DNA from: an uncultured Oscillospiraceae bacterium
Lineage (GTDB): Bacteria > Bacillota > Clostridia > Oscillospirales > Acutalibacteraceae
Direction: 5' to 3'
Assembly (NCBI GenBank): GCA_902490145.1
Contig: CABUCT010000049.1
Coordinates: 1 to 8,277 of the forward strand
Length of the DNA stretch: 8,277 nucleotides
The position numbers and the translations under genes are program-made. A model generated the notes under the pieces. The model was not told where the DNA came from and did no database searches. It worked only from the letters and a program-made list of their open reading frames with translations. Below, one piece after another: positions 1 through 6,177 of this stretch (position 1 is its first letter; each line of letters opens with the position of its first letter).

Positions 1-41
1 ATAATATAAAAGATATTATTAAATCTTAAGGAGTAAATATT

Positions 42-698
42 ATGGAACTCAAAGATATTCTTGCAAAAGTTGACCACACCCTTCTTTCCCCCGGCTGTAC
101 TTGGGAGCAGATCAAACAACTGCTTGACGACGGTATTAAATATAACACCGCTTCCTGCTGCATTCCCCCTATTTATGTAAAGGATGCAAAGGAATATGTC
201 GGTGACAAACTTCCGATCTGCACCGTAATCGGATTCCCGCACGGTTCAAATACAACTGCTACCAAAGTTTTCGAGACTGAGGATGCTGTTAAAAACGGTG
301 CTGATGAGATCGATATGGTTATCAATATCAGCTGGATGAAAGATAAGAAATATGACGATATTCTTGCTGAAATCAAGGCTATCAAGGCTGCTTGCCACGG
401 AAAGCTTCTCAAAGTTATTGTTGAGACCAGTGAGCTTGACGCTGAAGAAAGAGCTAAGATCACAAAGATCGTTTCTGAATCCGGTGCTGAGTATATTAAA
501 ACTTCAACCGGTTATTCTTCTCGCGGTGCCAACGAAGAGGACATCAAGATCTTCAATGAGAATAAATCTGCTGAGCTCAAGATAAAGGCTTCTGCCGGAA
601 TTAAGAGTGTTGAAGATGCAGAAAAGTTCATCGAGCTTGGAGCTTCAAGACTTGGAACCAGCCGTGTTGTTAAAGCTGCAAAAGCTGTTGAAGCATAA
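42..698 (+). CDS. deoC: Deoxyribose-phosphate aldolase DeoC
   Basis: This cytoplasmic class I aldolase reversibly cleaves 2-deoxyribose-5-phosphate to acetaldehyde and glyceraldehyde-3-phosphate, the last step of deoxynucleoside sugar breakdown. The 218-residue protein is a full-length DeoC of the short Firmicute type. Visible hallmarks are the Schiff-base lysine K153 in KTSTGY, the second catalytic lysine K182 in KASAGIK, the catalytic aspartate D91 in DEIDMV, the substrate-phosphate region GASRLGTS near residue 200, and the N-terminal DHTLL motif. The ATG start follows AAGGAG (28-33) at 8-base spacing. deoB, cdd and pdp lie downstream but are separated by a hairpin (720-760), so deoC may end its own transcript or be only partly co-transcribed. 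Its codons look richer in C- or G-ending forms (ATC, AAG, CTC) than those of deoB-pdp, which suggests higher expression or a separate history. Confidence 0.97.
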   Translation: MELKDILAKVDHTLLSPGCTWEQIKQLLDDGIKYNTASCCIPPIYVKDAKEYVGDKLPICTVIGFPHGSNTTATKVFETEDAVKNGADEIDMVINISWMKDKKYDDILAEIKAIKAACHGKLLKVIVETSELDAEERAKITKIVSESGAEYIKTSTGYSSRGANEEDIKIFNENKSAELKIKASAGIKSVEDAEKFIELGASRLGTSRVVKAAKAVEA

Positions 699-719
699 TT
701 TATCTTGAATAAAGTTTAA

Positions 720-760
720 AAGGGTGACTTTCCGGGCTTTGCCTGTGCAAAGTCACCCTT
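720..760 (+). terminator. Hairpin between deoC and deoB, probable weak terminator
   Basis: A perfect 12-bp inverted repeat, AAGGGTGACTTT (720-731) with AAAGTCACCCTT (749-760), encloses a 17-base loop. The loop can itself fold through GGGC/GCCT into a small inner stem. The sequence after the stem is only moderately T-rich (ATTTATAAT), so termination may be partial and would lower deoB-cdd-pdp relative to deoC. It lies 21 bases after the deoC stop. A transcript-processing or mRNA-stabilising hairpin is the alternative. Confidence 0.65.
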
Positions 761-769
761 ATTTATAAT
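739..769 (+). promoter_or_regulatory. Possible internal promoter for deoB-cdd-pdp
   Basis: A perfect TATAAT (764-769) sits directly after the deoC/deoB hairpin. The best -35 candidate is TTGCCT (739-744) inside the hairpin loop, at a long 19-base spacing. Transcription would start near 776 and leave an extremely short leader carrying the GGGAGG ribosome binding site (777-782). The -10 match is good but the -35 and spacing are poor, and TATAAT arises easily in AT-rich DNA. Confidence 0.25.
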
Positions 770-790
770 AATCTGTGGGAGGCGTGATAT

Positions 791-1957
791 ATGAAGCGAG
801 TGTTCCTTATAGTACTTGATAGCTTTGGTATTGGAGAAATGCCGGATGCTCAGATTTTTGGCGATGCAGGAAGTAACACCTTAAAAAGTGCTGCTAAATC
901 ACCTCTTTTTAAAATGAAAACAATGGGCGATCTTGGGCTTTTTAATATTGACGGAGTGGATTGCTGTGAACAAACGAAAGACCCCAAAGGGGCTTATATG
1001 AAGCTTGAAGAACGTTCAAAAGGAAAGGATACCACCACGGGACATTTTGAAATTGCAGGATTGATTTCAGAAAGGGCTCTTCCCACATATCCGAACGGAT
1101 TTCCAGAGGAAATTATACGTGAGTTTTCTCGTGAAACGGGAAGAGGAGTCCTTTGCAATAAACCCTATTCGGGAACACAGGTGATAAATGATTACGGAGA
1201 AGAGCATTTGAGAAGCGGTGATCTGATTGTTTATACATCAGCGGACAGTGTGTTTCAAATTGCAGCTCATGAAAAAATTGTGCCTCCTGAACTTCTTTAC
1301 GAATATTGTCAAATTGCTCGAAAAATACTGACGGGTGAAAATGCTGTCGGAAGGGTTATTGCACGACCGTTTGTGGGAACAAAAGGTCGATTTGAACGCA
1401 CGCCCAATCGACACGACTTTTCACTCAAACCGTTTGGAACAACAATGCTTGATGTTTTAAAAAATGCAGGAAAAGATGTTATCGGCGTTGGAAAAATAGG
1501 AGATATTTTTGCCGGAGTGGGACTTACCGAAAATATTCCCACAAAGGGAAACTCCGATGGCATGGGAAAAACTCTTTTGTATGCCCAGAAGGATTTTAAC
1601 GGTCTTTTATTTGTCAATTTGGTGGATTTTGATATGCTATACGGTCATCGTCGAAATACTGACGGATATGCTGCGGCACTGACTGAATTTGATGCTTGGC
1701 TTTATAATTTTCTTCCTTATTTAAAATCGGATGATTTGCTTATGATAACGGCGGATCATGGCTGTGACCCTGCAAAAACTGACACTACAGACCACACAAG
1801 AGAATATATTCCTTTGGTGATTTACGGTCAAAATGTGAAACCGGGGAATTTAGGCGTTAAAAATACGTTTACGGATATTTCAGCCACTATATGCGATTAT
1901 TTTGGAATTGAATTTAAAACTGAGGGAATAAGTTTTTTGAAGGAGATAATGCGATGA
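791..1957 (+). CDS. deoB: Phosphopentomutase DeoB
   Basis: DeoB interconverts (deoxy)ribose-1-phosphate and (deoxy)ribose-5-phosphate, linking nucleoside phosphorylases to DeoC and the pentose phosphate pathway. It is a cytoplasmic di-manganese enzyme of the alkaline phosphatase superfamily. At 388 residues it has the usual length of Bacillus-type DeoB. By alignment from memory with the Bacillus cereus enzyme, the metal ligands are present: D10 (VLDSFGIG), D281 and H286 (DFDMLYGH), D322 and H323 (TADHG), and H335 (DHTREY). The phospho-acceptor threonine is T81 in GKDTTTGH. The inserted cap domain (roughly residues 95-215) carries the conserved SADSVFQIAAHE and RTPNRHD segments. The start has GGGAGG (777-782) at 8-base spacing. 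Its stop overlaps the cdd start as ATGA, so the two are translationally coupled. Confidence 0.97.
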   Translation: MKRVFLIVLDSFGIGEMPDAQIFGDAGSNTLKSAAKSPLFKMKTMGDLGLFNIDGVDCCEQTKDPKGAYMKLEERSKGKDTTTGHFEIAGLISERALPTYPNGFPEEIIREFSRETGRGVLCNKPYSGTQVINDYGEEHLRSGDLIVYTSADSVFQIAAHEKIVPPELLYEYCQIARKILTGENAVGRVIARPFVGTKGRFERTPNRHDFSLKPFGTTMLDVLKNAGKDVIGVGKIGDIFAGVGLTENIPTKGNSDGMGKTLLYAQKDFNGLLFVNLVDFDMLYGHRRNTDGYAAALTEFDAWLYNFLPYLKSDDLLMITADHGCDPAKTDTTDHTREYIPLVIYGQNVKPGNLGVKNTFTDISATICDYFGIEFKTEGISFLKEIMR

Positions 1958-2346
1958 ATGAAAACAAACTTATAGATAAAGCAATTGAGGCATCCATGAA
2001 ATCATATTCTCCGTATTCAAATTTTAAGGTCGGTGCGGCACTTCTTTGTCGTGACAAAAGTGTTTTTTACGGTGCAAATGTTGAAAATGCCTCGTATTCT
2101 TTAACAATCTGTGCCGAACGTTCAGCTTTTCTTAATGCAATAAGCGATGACAAACGAGAATTTGACGCCATCGCAATAGTGGGAGGGAAAGACGGGAAAA
2201 TAGTTAATTTTTGTCCTCCATGCGGAGCTTGCCGGCAATTTATGTCTGAGTTTTGTGAACCTGATTTTAAGATTATTTTGTTTAATGGTGAATCGACCAA
2301 AATTATGACGCTGGGAGAACTTTTTCCTGCAAAATTTGACTTATAG
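1954..2346 (+). CDS. cdd: Cytidine deaminase, homotetrameric type
   Basis: This enzyme hydrolytically deaminates cytidine and deoxycytidine to uridine and deoxyuridine, supplying substrate to the pyrimidine phosphorylase encoded next. The 130-residue length is typical of the small tetrameric Bacillus-type enzyme. Zinc ligands are C53 in CAE and C90 and C93 in PCGAC, and the proton-shuttling glutamate is E55. The N-terminal FKVGAALL and the substrate-binding NVENASYS segment are also conserved. The ATG overlaps the deoB stop by four bases (ATGA), with an AAGGAG-type ribosome binding site inside the end of deoB. The downstream gene begins about ten bases after the cdd stop, so cdd sits in the middle of an operon. 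Confidence 0.97.
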   Translation: MNENKLIDKAIEASMKSYSPYSNFKVGAALLCRDKSVFYGANVENASYSLTICAERSAFLNAISDDKREFDAIAIVGGKDGKIVNFCPPCGACRQFMSEFCEPDFKIILFNGESTKIMTLGELFPAKFDL

Positions 2347-2355
2347 GTGATTAAA

Positions 2356-3639
2356 ATGCGAATGTATGACTTGATTCTTAAAAAGCGAAACGGCGGGGAG
2401 CTGAGTGACAGTGAAATAAGCTTTTTTATTAACGGATATTGTAAACAGGAAATTCCCGATTATCAGGTGTCGGCACTTTTGATGGCAATTTATTTTAAGG
2501 GAATGACCGAAAGAGAAACAATTATTCTTACAGAATGTATGGCAAATTCAGGGGATAAGGTTGATCTTTCATCCTTCGGGGATTTATCTTGTGATAAGCA
2601 CAGCACCGGCGGAGTAGGGGATAAAACTACGCTTATTGTTGCTCCGATTGTGGCAGCGTTGGGAGGAAAGGTTGCAAAAATGTCCGGCAGGGGACTTGGT
2701 CATACGGGCGGAACCATTGATAAACTTGAAAGTATAAAAGGATTTAAAACTTCGCTTCTTCCGGATGAGTTTATGAAGCAGGTGGAACAAATCGGAGTGG
2801 CTGTGATCGGTCAGAGCGGAAATCTTACTCCTGCTGATAAAAAGCTTTATGCATTGCGTGATGTTACAGCTACAGTTGATATAATACCGCTTATTGCTTC
2901 AAGTGTCATGAGTAAAAAGATAGCTGCCGGTTCAAAAAATATAGTGCTTGATGTGAAATTCGGGAGCGGAGCATTTATGAAAACTCCTGAAGATGCAAAA
3001 ATATTGGCACAGCAAATGGTTGATTTGGGAAAAGCACACGGTCGTAATACTGCTGCACTTATTACAAATATGGATCGTCCGCTTGGAAAAGCCATTGGTA
3101 ATGCTCTTGAGGTAATGGAAGCAATAGAGGTTCTTAAAGGCAATGGATATGGGGATTTGGGAGAGCTTTGCTGCATGCTTGCCGCAAATATGCTATCTCT
3201 TTGTCAAAATGCCGGTTTTGATGAATGTTATGATAAAGCAAGGAATGCGATTAAAAACGGTACTGCTTATGAAAAATTCTGTGAATGGATAAGGGCACAA
3301 GGAGGAGATCCGGATGATATTCCTATTGCCGAGTTTTCTGAAGAAATAATATCTGACTTTGACGGATATATCACTTCGGTTGATGCGGAATCAGTTGGTA
3401 TTTCTGCTGCAATGCTCGGAGCAGGAAGGGCGAAAAAAGAAGATAGTATAGACTATTCAGCAGGTGTTATTATGGAAAAAACCACCGGAGATTATGTAAA
3501 AAAGGGTGAGATAATAGCACGACTTTATTCGTCTGATAAATCAAAGTTTCAGTTGGCTCAAAAGAAGTTTAAGGAGTCTGTTGCTTTTGGGGAGGTATGT
3601 CCGCAAAAATTCCCGCTTATTTTTGATATTATACGTTAA
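2356..3639 (+). CDS. pdp: Pyrimidine-nucleoside phosphorylase
   Basis: This cytoplasmic enzyme phosphorolyses uridine, thymidine and deoxyuridine to the free base and (deoxy)ribose-1-phosphate, the substrate of DeoB. The 427-residue protein matches the NP-II family (Pdp/thymidine phosphorylase) over its whole length. Phosphate-binding KHSTGGVGD lies at residues 81-89, and the family signature SGRGLGHTGGT is at about 110-120. Pyrimidine-binding R168 (LRDVT), S183 and K187 (SKK) match the roles of R171, S186 and K190 in E. coli thymidine phosphorylase. The C-terminal alpha/beta domain with GAGRAKKEDSID is complete. I chose ATG at 2356 because MRMYDLI resembles Bacillus Pdp and AGGTGA (2345-2350) is correctly spaced; GTG at 2347 would lack a site. 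The broad-specificity Pdp reading is favoured over strict DeoA because of the Bacillus-like sequence and the adjacent cdd. No clear intrinsic terminator follows. Confidence 0.95.
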   Translation: MRMYDLILKKRNGGELSDSEISFFINGYCKQEIPDYQVSALLMAIYFKGMTERETIILTECMANSGDKVDLSSFGDLSCDKHSTGGVGDKTTLIVAPIVAALGGKVAKMSGRGLGHTGGTIDKLESIKGFKTSLLPDEFMKQVEQIGVAVIGQSGNLTPADKKLYALRDVTATVDIIPLIASSVMSKKIAAGSKNIVLDVKFGSGAFMKTPEDAKILAQQMVDLGKAHGRNTAALITNMDRPLGKAIGNALEVMEAIEVLKGNGYGDLGELCCMLAANMLSLCQNAGFDECYDKARNAIKNGTAYEKFCEWIRAQGGDPDDIPIAEFSEEIISDFDGYITSVDAESVGISAAMLGAGRAKKEDSIDYSAGVIMEKTTGDYVKKGEIIARLYSSDKSKFQLAQKKFKESVAFGEVCPQKFPLIFDIIR

Positions 3640-3695
3640 AATTCCATAAATAAATGTATACATAACAGCAACAAATTACATTTTATTGTGAATGG

Positions 3696-3711
3696 TTGCA
3701 TTTGAATGCAA
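3696..3711. promoter_or_regulatory. Perfect palindrome upstream of the phosphoesterase promoter
   Basis: TTGCATT and AATGCAA form a perfect 7-2-7 inverted repeat about 39 bases upstream of the -35 box at 3750. The size and symmetry suit a dimeric regulator, and the position would suit an activator or upstream repressor. I do not recognise the motif as a known operator such as a CcpA or Pho box. No T-run follows, so it is unlikely to terminate pdp transcription. The rest of this 230-base intergenic stretch shows only a 10-bp ATGTATACAT palindrome at 3654-3663 and the promoter at 3750. Confidence 0.4.
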
Positions 3712-3749
3712 ATATAACAGATATATTTTGGGAATTCCAATTAATTATG

Positions 3750-3778
3750 TTGACAATCAAAATTTGATATGATATTAT
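3750..3778 (+). promoter_or_regulatory. Near-consensus sigma-A promoter for the phosphoesterase gene
   Basis: The -35 TTGACA (3750-3755) matches consensus exactly. It is followed by a 17-base spacer and the -10 TATTAT (3773-3778), with an extended -10 TG at 3770-3771. Transcription would start near 3785 and give an 85-90 base leader. The leader holds only a weak GCATTT/AAATGC hairpin (3830-3848) and the ribosome binding site AAGGAG (3858-3863). Confidence 0.85.
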
Positions 3779-3871
3779 AATAAAAAAATAGGTATATGCT
3801 TTAATAATCAGAATGGATGTAGCTTGTCTGCATTTTCTATTTAAATGCTTGCCTATAAAGGAGAGACGAAA

Positions 3872-5866
3872 ATGTCAAAAAAATTATTGAATAGTTTTGT
3901 TGCGTTTGTGGTTTCGATTACGGTCATTTTCTCTTGTATGATCGTATCTTCAGCAATTCCTGATGAAAAATCCATTGCTGAATTGAATTCAGCAAAAAAA
4001 TCTTCGATTTATTTCGGAGATGTCGATTATGATTCGGCAATTACTTCGCTTGATGCTTTATATGTGCTTCAGGCAAGTGTTGGAAAAAGAACTTTTAACG
4101 AATTTGAGACAAAAAGAGCTATTGTTTCTGACGGAGAGACAATTTCTTCTGGTGATGCTTTGCTTATACTCCAAAAATCCGTTGGAAAAATTTCAATGTT
4201 CCCCGCGAACAAAACTGCTGCTGAGGAACTTTTGGATACAAAAGTAAAACTTAAATTCCGTGAGGACGGAACCTTTAATTTGCTTCAGGTATCAGACCTT
4301 CAGGATAACTGCAACAGCAACCCCAGTGACAGTATTAAGCCGGGTACTGTGCAGCGTCTTGAGGCTATGATAGAAGTAAATGATCCGGATCTTGTAATTT
4401 TTACAGGTGATCAGATTTGGCCTAACGGACTTACTGATGAATCATATTTCATCAGATATGTTGACAAAATGGTTAAAAAGCTTGAATCGGAAGGTATTGC
4501 ATGGGGAATTGTTTTCGGAAATCATGATAGCGAGAACAGTGATTCAGAACATCTTATTTGCAATGTTTCAAGGGCTCGCCAGATGGAAATTTATGAGTCT
4601 TATGACCATTGTGTAGCCGTTTCCGGAGATTCTGATATTTTCGGTGTAGGTAACTATGTGGTTCCGATACTTTCAAATGATGAATCCAGAATCGAGTTCA
4701 ATGTATGGTGCCTCGATACAGGTGATTATACTGCAAATATTGATAAGACCATGTATGATTATAGTAACAAAGAGTACTATAGCTCAGTTGGAAAATCTGA
4801 CAAATACGATTTTATAAAGTATGACCAACAGCTTTGGTACTACAATACATCTACTATTCTTGAACAATATAATGGAGGCCAGAAGATAACCGGAGCAATG
4901 TTCGGACATATCTGTCTGCCTGAGTTTACAGATGTTTATAACAACAGAGATCTTGAATCTGTAAACTATACCGGTCTTCGCAAGGAGGGCGGAGAAGCCT
5001 GCTCATCTGTAAACTCTCATATGTTTGATACCATACTTGCCCGCGGCGATGTTAAAGGATTTTATGCGGGACACGATCATATGAATACCTATTCCGGAAT
5101 ATGGAAGGGAATTGAACTTGGATACGCCGGAGCACTGACTTCAGATATGTATGGAAGCTATAATACCAATCTGCCCAGTCCTGAAACACAAGGGGGACGC
5201 CTAATTACTATTAAGCAGGGTGAAAACGGAGAAGCAGCAACTTATACAAGTAAATTTGTTTCTTACGATAGCATTAAGGATGCTGCTAACGTTAAAAAAA
5301 CAACCTCCATTGGTAATGCTCCGTTTGTCGGAGATGTTATAAGCATGGAAAGCGGTACTCTCCCTGCCTATCGTGCAAAAGGATTTAATGAATCTCCGTT
5401 TGATGTTGATTGTATTTCAGCTCCCACTCTTTCGGTTGCTCCCGGAAAAGGATTTAAAAACGGCAATGCTTTGGCTATTTGCAAAGATGGAGACAAAAAT
5501 GTAAGTGATACACAGACTGGACGAATCGATAATTGTTGTATTGGGGTAAAATTTGACAAGACCACAACAGTTGGTGCTAATAGTTATATGCGGGTTTGGG
5601 TTGACTTCACAGGAGTTGATTTCCGCAAAGCCAGCTTTGGTCTTGTAGGAAGCAATGGAACTGTATATACAACCGATTATAAAGATAATTCCGGCACACT
5701 TTTCTATTACTTGCCTGAAGGAAGTGAAAAGTGGAAAACCCTGAATCATGGCAGTGACGGATGCTTCGGAGTAGCTGAGAACTCAAGTGTTGCTGATTTT
5801 AAAGGCAAACTATTCGGCTTCACCTGCTTCTTCAACTATGGTCAAAGAACTGTATTTCTATTTTGA
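3872..5866 (+). CDS. Secreted dockerin-like metallophosphoesterase, frameshifted near its end
   Basis: This predicted exported phosphoesterase of the calcineurin-like fold has an unknown substrate. It has a signal peptide (residues 1 to about 28, cleavage likely after VSSA) and a dockerin-like domain (about 48-108). The first dockerin Ca-binding loop has D50, D52, D54 and D61; the second loop (about 85-95) is degenerate; both are followed by LQxSVGK helices. The metallophosphoesterase core spans about 126-470 with SDLQD (D142, Q144 in place of the usual DxH histidine), GDQ (D180), GNHD (N217, H218, D219), FGH (H346) and GHDH (H401, H403). A beta-rich C-terminal region (about 485 onward) resembles a carbohydrate-binding or jelly-roll module. 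The best start is ATG 3872, eight bases after AAGGAG; an in-frame ATG at 3845 lacks a site. This frame stops after 664 residues, but the natural tail continues in the +1 frame to 5948. It is a monocistronic unit between its own promoter and terminator. The resemblance to the Dcr2 phosphatase group is tentative. Confidence 0.85.
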   Translation: MSKKLLNSFVAFVVSITVIFSCMIVSSAIPDEKSIAELNSAKKSSIYFGDVDYDSAITSLDALYVLQASVGKRTFNEFETKRAIVSDGETISSGDALLILQKSVGKISMFPANKTAAEELLDTKVKLKFREDGTFNLLQVSDLQDNCNSNPSDSIKPGTVQRLEAMIEVNDPDLVIFTGDQIWPNGLTDESYFIRYVDKMVKKLESEGIAWGIVFGNHDSENSDSEHLICNVSRARQMEIYESYDHCVAVSGDSDIFGVGNYVVPILSNDESRIEFNVWCLDTGDYTANIDKTMYDYSNKEYYSSVGKSDKYDFIKYDQQLWYYNTSTILEQYNGGQKITGAMFGHICLPEFTDVYNNRDLESVNYTGLRKEGGEACSSVNSHMFDTILARGDVKGFYAGHDHMNTYSGIWKGIELGYAGALTSDMYGSYNTNLPSPETQGGRLITIKQGENGEAATYTSKFVSYDSIKDAANVKKTTSIGNAPFVGDVISMESGTLPAYRAKGFNESPFDVDCISAPTLSVAPGKGFKNGNALAICKDGDKNVSDTQTGRIDNCCIGVKFDKTTTVGANSYMRVWVDFTGVDFRKASFGLVGSNGTVYTTDYKDNSGTLFYYLPEGSEKWKTLNHGSDGCFGVAENSSVADFKGKLFGFTCFFNYGQRTVFLF

Positions 5867-5948
5867 TTTTGCAGATGTAAACATGGTTGGAAAAACTTTC
5901 TATTTTGATGAAGTCGGGCTTGTACCCGAATATTGGGTATTTAACTAA
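5847..5948 (+). pseudogene. Out-of-frame C-terminal tail of the dockerin phosphoesterase
   Basis: In the +1 frame relative to the upstream gene, 33 codons beginning GAA CTG TAT run to a TAA at 5946-5948. They encode a beta-strand-like segment containing FYFDFADVNMVGKTFYFDEVGLV-type residues (split: FYFDFADVN, then MVGKTFYFDEVGLV), the usual ending of extracellular beta-sandwich modules. The main frame instead ends abruptly as RTVFLF. Removing one A from the AAA at 5844-5846 joins the frames as NYGQ-ELYFYFD and gives a 691-residue protein. The intact tail shows that the shift is recent, is a sequencing error, or is bypassed during translation. Confidence 0.8.
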
Positions 5949-5959
5949 TATTTTACTTT

Positions 5960-6006
5960 AATATTTCCGGTAGGTATTATTAATTTGTACCTGCCGGAAT
6001 ATTTTT
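5960..6006 (+). terminator. Strong intrinsic terminator after the phosphoesterase gene
   Basis: The arms AATATTTCCGGTAGGTA (5960-5976) and TACCTGCCGGAATATT (5988-6003) pair over about 16 bp with one bulged T and one G-T wobble. The loop is 11 bases, and the stem runs into TTTTT (6002-6006). It begins 12 bases after the frame-corrected stop at 5948, which supports 5948 as the original gene end. Confidence 0.9.
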
Positions 6007-6050
6007 ATAAGGGAGCAAAATACATTTTATCCGTATTTTATTCACCAAGA

Positions 6051-6068
6051 CTGTTAAAAAAACAACAA
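6051..6068. promoter_or_regulatory. Weak Rex-like operator candidate
   Basis: CTGTTAA-AAAA-ACAACAA matches 11 of the 14 defined positions of the clostridial Rex motif TTGTTAA-N4-TTAACAA, as I recall it. Rex is an NADH/NAD+-responsive repressor known to control fermentation and hydrogenase genes in clostridia, which fits the operon downstream. The site lies about 36 bases upstream of the -35 and the region is A-rich, so chance is a real possibility. Confidence 0.2.
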
Positions 6069-6086
6069 AATTACACCTTTTTTATA

Positions 6087-6114
6087 TTGTAATTTTTGAA
6101 TTACATGTTATAAT
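6087..6114 (+). promoter_or_regulatory. Extended -10 promoter of the hydrogenase-related operon
   Basis: A perfect TATAAT (6109-6114) is preceded by an extended TG (6106-6107). A -35 candidate TTGTAA (6087-6092) lies 16 bases upstream and matches consensus at four of six positions. Transcription would start near 6121 and give a leader of about 57 bases ending in AGGAGG (6165-6170). The leader contains only a weak AGCAT/ATGCT pairing and no recognised riboswitch. The upstream terminator at 5960-6006 isolates this promoter from the preceding gene. Confidence 0.75.
6088..6105. promoter_or_regulatory. Inverted repeat overlapping the hydrogenase operon promoter
   Basis: TGTAATT (6088-6094) and AATTACA (6099-6105) form a perfect 7-4-7 inverted repeat covering most of the -35 and spacer, where a bound protein would block RNA polymerase. 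A third half-site copy, AATTACA, lies at 6069-6075. The size fits a dimeric repressor. It does not match the standard Rex half-site TTGTGAA or TTGTTAA well, so the regulator is unknown. Confidence 0.45.
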
Positions 6115-6177
6115 GAATTCAGCATGTTTAAGATGTATTGGTATGCTTTAAACAATAAATCTTCAGGAGGAATATGA

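Noticed and set aside
2347..2358. GTG at 2347 as the pdp start
   Set aside because: The ribosome binding site AGGTGA overlaps this codon. ATG 2356 is correctly spaced and gives the conserved MRMYDLI start.
3640..3720. Intrinsic terminator after pdp
   Set aside because: The palindromes here (3654-3663 and 3696-3711) are short and AT-rich and are not followed by a T-run.
3845..3871. ATG at 3845 as the phosphoesterase start
   Set aside because: It lacks an upstream ribosome binding site and would extend the signal peptide with residues encoded across the AAGGAG of the better start at 3872.
3932..3940. Lipobox-like cysteine (FSC, residue 22) in the phosphoesterase signal peptide
   Set aside because: The residues before the cysteine do not fit the L-A/S-G/A-C pattern well, and a standard cleavage site VSSA follows a few residues later.
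5849..5866. Programmed +1 frameshift like that of prfB
   Set aside because: There is no CTTTGA-type slippery stop and no upstream Shine-Dalgarno-like stimulator at the shift point. A simple one-base insertion or sequencing error explains it better.
6088..6105. Calling the promoter inverted repeat a Rex box
   Set aside because: Half-sites read TGTAATT rather than TTGTGAA or TTGTTAA, and the register is shifted by one base, so only a generic operator call is justified.
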